From positions 1 through 35,790 of the IMG/VR virus record IMGVR_UViG_3300020411_000074: a DNA stretch of 35,790 nt, one strand, 5' to 3'. Below, one piece after another: positions 30,908-35,790 of the stretch. The notes under the pieces are model-generated. The model saw nothing but the letters and a program-made list of their open reading frames with translations. It made no database searches and was not told the DNA's origin. This stretch comes from a virus. The translations under genes were made by a program, and so were the position numbers. The stretch's first letter is position 1; each line of letters starts with the position of its first letter.

Positions 30908-31488
30908 CAGTAAGGAAGATCCCTTTAATCACACCAATAGCATTATCAAGCGTTCCAAATCATAAATCCATTAAGTCTGACTTGATGGATTTAATTAATT
31001 CTTGTGACGCAAGAAGAATTGTAGATGAGAATTGTAATACTTTAGACATTACTAGGTGTGACTATGATATGGAAATACCTCATGAGGATTTTGTAGAGAA
31101 CCCAAGACCTTGGGTTGATTATCTGCGACCACATCTAGTTCCTGTTATCCAAGAGATACATCAAGAGTTAGGATTTGATACTCTAAAAGTACATAAGATA
31201 TGGTTTCAACAGTATGAAACTGAGTCAATACATGGATGGCATATGCATACTGATGCTCAATGGACTAGTGTATATTATCTTGATCTTCCAGATGAATCAC
31301 CACGAACAGAGATATTAAATCCATTTACACAGAATGATATACAAACACTAGAGATTAAAGAAGGTGACGTTGTTATGTTTCCAAGTTATGTGATACATCA
31401 GGCACCTAGAAATAAGGGGGTTGACACTAAGACTATAATAAGTTGGAACAGTGACGCTGACATTAGACCTGGTTATGAAGTTCAATAG
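30904..31488 (+). CDS. 2OG-Fe(II) oxygenase (2OG-FeII_Oxy_5 type)
   Basis: 194 residues. H115-x-D117 (HGWHMHTDAQW), distal H165 (PSYVIHQAPRN) and the K-T-I-I-S-W-N strand (176-182) define the site. GDVVMFPSYVIHQ is the characteristic strand of this group, which often acts on unknown small or macromolecular substrates in T4-like cyanophages. It overlaps the halogenase start by 14 bases, so both are made together. Whether they act on one substrate is unknown. Confidence 0.85.
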   Translation: MTVRKIPLITPIALSSVPNHKSIKSDLMDLINSCDARRIVDENCNTLDITRCDYDMEIPHEDFVENPRPWVDYLRPHLVPVIQEIHQELGFDTLKVHKIWFQQYETESIHGWHMHTDAQWTSVYYLDLPDESPRTEILNPFTQNDIQTLEIKEGDVVMFPSYVIHQAPRNKGVDTKTIISWNSDADIRPGYEVQ

Positions 31489-32989
31489 TATTGTAATTGT
31501 AGGTGGTGGTAGTGCAGGATGGATGACTGCTGCTACTTTAGTTAAAGTATTCCCAGACAAAAAGATAACAGTAATAGAACCAGAGGAACAGTCTGGTATT
31601 GGTGTAGGTGAGAGCACTACACAATTAATGAGAAGGTGGCAAGAATTATTAGAGATACCTAATGAAGATTTTATAACCAAGTTTGATGGAACTAATAAAC
31701 TTGCTATAAGATTTGAGAATTTTCATAATAAAGGTGACTCATTTTACTATCCCTTTGGTCGTATAGATCAGAGGCATTACAATGTACAAGAATGGTTTGC
31801 ACATCAGTATCTAAGTAAGAAACCTTTTGAAGATTTTGTAAATGATATGTCACCCATATCAGAATGCTTAGAGAACAATACAGTTCCAGAACAGATTGAC
31901 TTTTGGAAATTAGATAAGGATGCTGCATGGCACTTTGACACTCATAAATTCTATACCTATTTGCGTGATGAATATTGTATACCTAAAGGAGTAAATGTAA
32001 TCAAGGGAGAAGTTTACTACACTCTATTAGATGAAGAGAAGTATATTAAAGGTGTTGTATTAGGTAATGATGTAACAGTTATAGGTGATCTATACTTTGA
32101 TTGTTCTGGATTCAATCGTATATTGATGCAGGATGCACTCAAAGTTCCTTGGGTTGAGTTTAATAATAAAACATATACTGATAGTGCATGGGCAGCACAG
32201 AGACCTTACAAAGATAAGGAAAAAGAATTAAAGTTATACACAAACTCAGTTGCTATGTCTAGTGGATGGGTATGGGAGATACCACATTGGAATAGTATAG
32301 GAACTGGATATAATTATTCTGGTGAACACATTGATAAGTATGATGCACTAGCAGAGTTTAAAAAATATCTTGGTCCTGTTGCAGAAGAGATGGAGTTTAA
32401 ACATATCAAGACTAGGAATGGTATGAGTGAAAGGATGTGGGTACGTAACTGTGTCAGCATAGGATTGAGTGGTGCATTTATAGAACCATTAGAATCAAAT
32501 GGATTGATGAGTATACATGAGTTCCTACTTGTGTTCTGTAACATTGCTGAAGGTAAAGATACACTCAATAGTTTTGATGCACATTCATTTAATCATGTGT
32601 GTAGAGAACAGTTCTTATACTTTGCAGACTTTATTACTTTACACTATGCTATGACTGCTAGAAATGATACTGCCTTCTGGCATGACATACAGATGCAAGA
32701 CTTTACTGATAGTCCTTTACTGAAACAGGTATATGATATACGTGGAGGATCTTTCTGGAATCTACCTGACACACTTACCTTTGAGAATTTAAACGCTACT
32801 CTTTATATGATTGCAGGACATAAAATCAATCCATATACTCAGGTCAAGTTATCTAACATGAAGTTTTGGGATGAGGGATTTAATATAAAGACAGAGAATT
32901 TAGGTAGTGTTATTCAAAGATACAATGAGATAAAGAAAGGTCTACAGTTCCCATCAGCAGTAGAGTACTATGGAAATTATCACAGATAA
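31475..32989 (+). CDS. Flavin-dependent (tryptophan-type) halogenase
   Basis: 504 residues from the ATG at 31475. FAD binding GxGxxG-type VIVGGGSAGWMTA (8-19), GVGEST (43-48), the catalytic Lys K75 in NKLAIRF, the halogenase signature GWVWEIP (264-270) and GAFIEPLES (333-341) with the conserved Glu. These enzymes use FADH2, O2 and chloride or bromide to halogenate aromatic rings such as the tryptophan indole. All key residues are present. A partner flavin reductase is not seen here. Substrate in infection is unknown. Overlaps both neighbours. Confidence 0.93.
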   Translation: MKFNSIVIVGGGSAGWMTAATLVKVFPDKKITVIEPEEQSGIGVGESTTQLMRRWQELLEIPNEDFITKFDGTNKLAIRFENFHNKGDSFYYPFGRIDQRHYNVQEWFAHQYLSKKPFEDFVNDMSPISECLENNTVPEQIDFWKLDKDAAWHFDTHKFYTYLRDEYCIPKGVNVIKGEVYYTLLDEEKYIKGVVLGNDVTVIGDLYFDCSGFNRILMQDALKVPWVEFNNKTYTDSAWAAQRPYKDKEKELKLYTNSVAMSSGWVWEIPHWNSIGTGYNYSGEHIDKYDALAEFKKYLGPVAEEMEFKHIKTRNGMSERMWVRNCVSIGLSGAFIEPLESNGLMSIHEFLLVFCNIAEGKDTLNSFDAHSFNHVCREQFLYFADFITLHYAMTARNDTAFWHDIQMQDFTDSPLLKQVYDIRGGSFWNLPDTLTFENLNATLYMIAGHKINPYTQVKLSNMKFWDEGFNIKTENLGSVIQRYNEIKKGLQFPSAVEYYGNYHR

Positions 32990-33623
32990 AACTATCTTTG
33001 ATATAAACAACCCATACCCAGAGACTTTTAAGGTCGGTGAGTTAGAGGTATTAATATTCAATGACTTCCTAAAGAAACCTGATGAGTATAAGAAACTCTT
33101 AAGTCAGATACCTGCCTTTGAATCTGATTACTTTTATCCTACTGCATCACCTGGTTGGAGACAGTTAATACCATACGAGTTCTTTCTTAAGATGGAAAGT
33201 TTACTTAGTAACTGGGTAGGATTTAATCCTTGGGTAGAACAATCATTCACTAACATCTATAAGGATAGGATGAGATGTAACTGTAAGGCATGGTATCCTC
33301 ATCATGATAGTAAAGAATACGTATTGAATCTATGGTTGAGTGAAGGTGCAGGTGGCACAGCATTTTATACTTGGAACAATTATGCTCAAGGTATAGATTT
33401 ACCAGAACATGTACAAGAAAAGATTTTTAGTAAACAAGTTCGTGGTTCATATGAGTATGAAGAGTTTGTTGGTGATGAAAACTGGAGGATGTATCACCTT
33501 GAACCTATACAATATAACCGTGCTATCTTCTATAATGGAAACTATTTTCACTCAGCATATATGCCGAAACACTCATATGTCAATGATATCAGGCACTCTC
33601 TAGTACTCATGGGGAATAAATAA
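32970..33623 (+). CDS. DUF6445-like 2OG oxygenase-fold protein
   Basis: 217 residues. H111-x-D113 (YPHHDS), distal H194 (GNYFHSAY) and R208 (DIRHSLVLM) give an iron/2OG-type site in a jelly-roll pattern (YVLNLWLSEGAGGTAFYTW). From memory, proteins of this kind (DUF6445) are encoded beside tryptophan halogenases in free-living bacteria, and here it overlaps the halogenase by 20 bases. It may modify the halogenated product or a carrier; this is inference. Confidence 0.78.
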   Translation: MEIITDKTIFDINNPYPETFKVGELEVLIFNDFLKKPDEYKKLLSQIPAFESDYFYPTASPGWRQLIPYEFFLKMESLLSNWVGFNPWVEQSFTNIYKDRMRCNCKAWYPHHDSKEYVLNLWLSEGAGGTAFYTWNNYAQGIDLPEHVQEKIFSKQVRGSYEYEEFVGDENWRMYHLEPIQYNRAIFYNGNYFHSAYMPKHSYVNDIRHSLVLMGNK

Positions 33624-33631
33624 AAAATAAA

Positions 33632-33823
33632 ATGACAATACCAGCTCCAAAGAAATTACCTTATGATGTTTGGTTTGATCTTAATCCATTGAAGGGATCG
33701 AAATATATACAAGAACCTGTCTACGAATCATGTGACATTTCTATGCACGAGGAAATGTATAAACTCTCTACTAAATCGGGCACAACCATTGGGGGATCTA
33801 GACTAAGTAAATTTACTCAATAA
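33632..33823 (+). CDS. Small hypothetical protein
   Basis: 63 residues, Pro/Lys at the start, Trp/Tyr in the middle (YDVWFDLNPLKGSKYIQEP), Ser/Thr/Gly-rich end. Starts 9 bases after the DUF6445-like gene and is the last gene before the psbA promoter. No transmembrane part. No family recognised. Confidence 0.6.
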   Translation: MTIPAPKKLPYDVWFDLNPLKGSKYIQEPVYESCDISMHEEMYKLSTKSGTTIGGSRLSKFTQ

Positions 33824-33868
33824 GGGAAACTTATAATATTCATTAAGTATTGTAATATTTGTATGGTC

Positions 33869-33898
33869 TTGACAAGGTAACATTTCTTCATATATAAT
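33869..33898 (+). promoter_or_regulatory. Sigma-70 promoter for psbA
   Basis: TTGACA (33869-33874), 18-base spacer, TATAAT (33893-33898). Predicted start near 33905, giving a leader of about 145 bases. A read-through from the upstream late unit is also possible, as no terminator is visible in 33824-33868. Confidence 0.88.
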
Positions 33899-33904
33899 AT
33901 TAGT

Positions 33905-34048
33905 CGGTGAGGATTCCCTCACCATAATGCTCCCGCTAACCAAGACCTATGGGAGGATAAATTACGTCTTTCATATCCAGTAGCGAGGGGTTACTGGAAA
34001 TAAGTTTCGCATCTACCCTAGGTGCCCTACTTAAAAATCGTCTTACTA
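33905..34048 (+). promoter_or_regulatory. Structured psbA leader (possible PhotoRC-type element)
   Basis: GGTGAGG-ATTC-CCTCACC (33906-33923) stands at the predicted 5' end; CTCCC/GGGAG (33930-33934 with 33951-33955) and CCAGTA/TACTGG (33977-33982 with 33992-33997) follow. Conserved RNA motifs PhotoRC-I and PhotoRC-II are known upstream of psbA in marine cyanobacteria and phages. Position fits, but I cannot align the consensus. No clear ribosome site precedes the ATG. Confidence 0.5.
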
Positions 34049-35140
34049 ATGACAACCTCAAATCTAACACGCAGCAGACAGGGTGGTCTCCTACAGGGAT
34101 GGCCAGAGTTCTGCGAGTGGGTAACATCTACAAACAACAGACTATATGTTGGTTGGTTCGGTGTTCTCATGATCCCATGCTTACTCACAGCAGCAGCATG
34201 TTTTATCGTTGCTTTCATAGCAGCACCTCCAGTCGATATCGACGGAATCAGAGAACCAGTAGCGGGTTCTTTCTTATATGGTAACAACATCATTTCTGGT
34301 GCTGTAGTACCATCTTCAAACGCTATAGGTCTACACTTCTACCCTATATGGGAAGCAGCAACCGTTGATGAATGGTTGTATAATGGTGGTCCTTATCAGT
34401 TGATTATCTTCCACTTCTTAATCGGAATCTCTGCCTACATGGGTAGACAGTGGGAACTATCATACAGACTAGGAATGAGACCTTGGATATGTGTAGCATA
34501 TTCAGCACCTGTATCTGCAGCATTTGCAGTGTTCTTAGTATACCCATTTGGTCAGGGTTCATTCTCTGATGGTATGCCTCTAGGAATTTCAGGTACGTTC
34601 AACTTCATGTTCGTGTTCCAAGCAGAGCACAACATACTAATGCATCCTTTCCATATGGCAGGAGTAGCAGGTATGTTCGGTGGTAGTCTCTTCAGTGCAA
34701 TGCACGGTAGCTTAGTTACTTCATCTTTGATCAAGGAAACTACAGAAACAGAGAGTCAAAACTACGGCTATAAGTTCGGACAAGAAGAAGAAACATACAA
34801 CATAGTAGCAGCACACGGTTACTTTGGTCGTCTTATCTTCCAGTATGCTTCTTTCAACAACTCACGTTCACTACATTTCTTCTTGGCAGTGTTCCCTGTT
34901 GTATGCGTATGGTTAACCTCTATGGGTATCTGTACAATGGCATTCAACCTAAACGGATTCAACTTCAACCAATCAGTTGTAGATGCTAACGGAAAAATCG
35001 TCCCAACATGGGGAGATGTTCTTAACAGAGCAAACCTAGGTATGGAAGTAATGCATGAAAGAAATGCACACAACTTCCCACTTGATCTAGCAAGTGCAGA
35101 GTCAACAACAGTTGCTCTAACTGCTCCATCAATAGGTTAA
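34049..35140 (+). CDS. psbA: Photosystem II reaction-centre protein D1
   Basis: 363 residues from ATG 34049. Five transmembrane helices in the D1 order; Y165 (TyrZ), D174, E193 and H202 correspond to D1 positions 161, 170, 189 and 198, so numbering is shifted by four because the N-terminus ([15 protein letters not shown]) is longer. The C-terminal [27 protein letters not shown] includes the CtpA cut after A348. The phage copy replaces damaged host D1 during infection. No intron interrupts it. Own promoter and terminator. Confidence 0.98.
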   Translation: MTTSNLTRSRQGGLLQGWPEFCEWVTSTNNRLYVGWFGVLMIPCLLTAAACFIVAFIAAPPVDIDGIREPVAGSFLYGNNIISGAVVPSSNAIGLHFYPIWEAATVDEWLYNGGPYQLIIFHFLIGISAYMGRQWELSYRLGMRPWICVAYSAPVSAAFAVFLVYPFGQGSFSDGMPLGISGTFNFMFVFQAEHNILMHPFHMAGVAGMFGGSLFSAMHGSLVTSSLIKETTETESQNYGYKFGQEEETYNIVAAHGYFGRLIFQYASFNNSRSLHFFLAVFPVVCVWLTSMGICTMAFNLNGFNFNQSVVDANGKIVPTWGDVLNRANLGMEVMHERNAHNFPLDLASAESTTVALTAPSIG

Positions 35141-35187
35141 TAAATACGATTGAGACCTTTCGTGGAATCTCTACAATCGGAACTTAC

Positions 35188-35210
35188 AGGCACCTTCGGG
35201 TGCCTTTCTT
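35188..35210 (+). terminator. psbA terminator
   Basis: AGGCACC-TTCG-GGTGCCT, 7 bp with a UUCG loop, then TTCTT. The 86-base gap after psbA contains only this and the TATAAATA motif. Confidence 0.9.
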
Positions 35211-35215
35211 ATAGG

Positions 35216-35223
35216 TATAAATA
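35216..35223 (+). promoter_or_regulatory. TATAAATA motif, possible late promoter
   Basis: Exact TATAAATA, but the next ATG (35227) is only 3 bases on, so transcripts would start at or after that codon. It may serve leaderless expression, drive the second gene (35408), or be accidental. Confidence 0.45.
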
Positions 35224-35226
35224 ACT

Positions 35227-35457
35227 ATGGAACTACCAAAGATCCCAAGCGATCAATTAACTCCTCAATTAAAAAAGATCGTTGGCAATAAAGATTTAGA
35301 GTTTGATTCCATTGTTGACCCAATGGATGTCATAGACATAGATTTTAATTCAGACGAATACAGAGAGAGTAGAATTGATATTGGAAAACAAATACTAACA
35401 ATACGAAATGAGCGACAGAAAAACAGCAAAAAAATTAATAAAATTAGCGAAGAATAA
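35227..35457 (+). CDS. Small acidic conserved-looking protein
   Basis: 76 residues. ELPKIPSDQLTPQLKKIVGNKD, then an acidic strand region (SIVDPMDVIDIDFNSDEYRES) and a basic C-terminal helix (ILTIRNERQKNSKKINKI). Overlaps the next gene by 50 bases. Function unknown; probably in the early or middle unit after psbA. Confidence 0.65.
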   Translation: MELPKIPSDQLTPQLKKIVGNKDLEFDSIVDPMDVIDIDFNSDEYRESRIDIGKQILTIRNERQKNSKKINKISEE

Positions 35458-35566
35458 TCCACATCTCTATTCACAATCTGATGTGCTGTACGCTAAACTA
35501 ATTAAAAAGGCATCCAAGAGTGACAGTTCACAAACTGGCACAGTTGACACAAAAAAGAACGTGTGA
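35408..35566 (+). CDS. Small basic helical protein
   Basis: 52 residues (MSDRKTAKKLIKLAKNNPHLY then SQSDVLYAKLIKKASK), ending in a Ser/Thr/Lys tail. Two basic amphipathic helices with a break at NNPHLYS. The 3' end contains the -35 box of the next promoter. I think related small proteins are common in cyanophages; function unknown. Confidence 0.65.
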   Translation: MSDRKTAKKLIKLAKNNPHLYSQSDVLYAKLIKKASKSDSSQTGTVDTKKNV

Positions 35567-35577
35567 TATAATAAATA
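35544..35577 (+). promoter_or_regulatory. Composite early/late promoter
   Basis: TTGACA (35544-35549), 17-base spacer, TATAAT (35567-35572) running into ATAAATA (35571-35577). Same composite as at 26961-26993. Drives the leader and secreted protein that follow. Confidence 0.78.
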
Positions 35578-35608
35578 CCAACATAACGAAGGACTCGAAA
35601 GATCGTAA

Positions 35609-35671
35609 CCCTGCGTAATGCAAAGACCCCCATGTCGGGGTGGTCTAACATCCGCAGGATTTTTTTCTGCG
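35609..35671 (+). promoter_or_regulatory. Attenuator-like structured leader
   Basis: CCTGCG/CGCAGG (35610-35615 with 35653-35658) encloses AGACC/GGTCT and CCCC/GGGG and is followed by ATTTTTTT, a terminator. CTGCG returns at 35667-35671 and can pair with the same CGCAG strand, which would break the terminator. Sits between the promoter at 35544 and the start at 35690. Confidence 0.6.
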
Positions 35672-35689
35672 AGACACTCTAAAAAACAA

Positions 35690-35790
35690 ATGAATTTTAA
35701 ATCAACAATAGCTGCAGTAGCAGCAACTCCTCTTCTAGTATCTGGTGCAGCTTTTGCTGGTCCATATGTTAACTTAGAAGCAACAGGTTC
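35690..35790 (+). CDS. Secreted protein, 5' part only (cut by window end)
   Basis: The first 33 codons are visible: MNFKSTIAAVAATPLLVSGA then AFAGPYVNLEATGS. A signal peptide with AFA/GP cut (about residue 23) is followed by a strand typical of the first beta strand of outer-membrane barrel proteins (GPYVNLEA). A porin-like or OmpA-like protein is a guess; the rest lies outside the window. Its own composite promoter and leader suggest regulated expression. Confidence 0.75.
   Translation, partial: MNFKSTIAAVAATPLLVSGAAFAGPYVNLEATG

Noticed and set aside
34049-35140. Group I intron or homing endonuclease in psbA
   Set aside because: The D1 frame is unbroken from start to stop at full length, so there is no insertion.
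1-35790. CRISPR array, insertion sequence, integrase or attachment site
   Set aside because: No regularly spaced repeats, no transposase or integrase motifs and no terminal inverted repeats were seen; the content is that of a lytic T4-like phage.

Overview
The window is a stretch of a lytic, T4-like cyanophage genome (a myovirus of marine Synechococcus or Prochlorococcus). Three gene sets show this together. The first is T4-type replication genes: DNA polymerase gp43, UvsX, gp41 helicase, gp61 primase, and NrdA/NrdB. The second is photosynthesis genes: psbA (D1) and several high-light-inducible (hli) proteins. The third is host-metabolism genes: talC, mazG, pstS, hsp20. DNA is AT-rich, genes are packed with ATGA or TAATG stop/start overlaps, and almost everything lies on the + strand. 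Host species cannot be decided from the sequence alone.

Layout. 1-1.35 kb: a membrane protein, a 2OG-Fe(II) oxygenase and a small membrane protein. 1.34-4.02 kb: the only minus-strand block, four proteins of which three have Sec-like signal peptides; one of these has no ordinary start codon. 4.1-6.5 kb: Hsp20, a JmjC/cupin-like oxygenase, PstS and a small protein, closed by a terminator. 6.5-13.4 kb: replication and recombination (two small conserved proteins, gp43, UvsX, an inserted prolyl-hydroxylase-like gene, gp41, MazG, a mini zinc ribbon). 13.4-21.35 kb: conserved phage proteins, including a possible nuclease, a nucleotidyltransferase-like protein with a T4 capsid-targeting-like leader, a run of very Lys-rich modular proteins, and a probable virion protein behind a TATAAATA late promoter. 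21.3-26.1 kb: gp61, nrdA, nrdB and two small genes.

26.1-26.95 kb is rich in structured RNA. A consensus sigma-70 promoter leads into a ~250-nt multi-stem RNA with its own terminator. Two elements matching the glutamine-II (downstream-peptide) riboswitch core follow in tandem. The second carries a 59-codon ORF inside its P2 loop. Two tiny downstream genes end at a terminator whose loop holds the -35 of the talC promoter. 27.0-29.1 kb: talC and small genes, a GIY-YIG-like protein, and a tRNA/tmRNA-like fold (28449-28603) wrapped around a 42-codon ORF. 29.27-30.7 kb: an hli promoter, three hli genes and a chain of overlapping mini membrane proteins. 30.7-33.8 kb: a flavin-dependent (tryptophan-type) halogenase flanked by two oxygenase-like genes. 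33.87-35.2 kb: psbA with a sigma-70 promoter, a structured leader and a terminator. 35.2 kb to the end: two small conserved genes, a composite early/late promoter, an attenuator-like leader and the start of a secreted protein cut by the window edge.

The genes fit one programme: keep photosynthesis going (psbA, hli), push carbon flow toward NADPH and ribose-5-phosphate (talC), make dNTPs (nrdAB), alter nucleotide signalling (mazG), scavenge phosphate (pstS), and replicate DNA (43, uvsX, 41, 61). The most notable unexplained material is non-coding RNA: two cases of a small ORF sitting inside a folded RNA (26494-26691 and 28449-28603), plus the unclassified RNA at 26151-26410.
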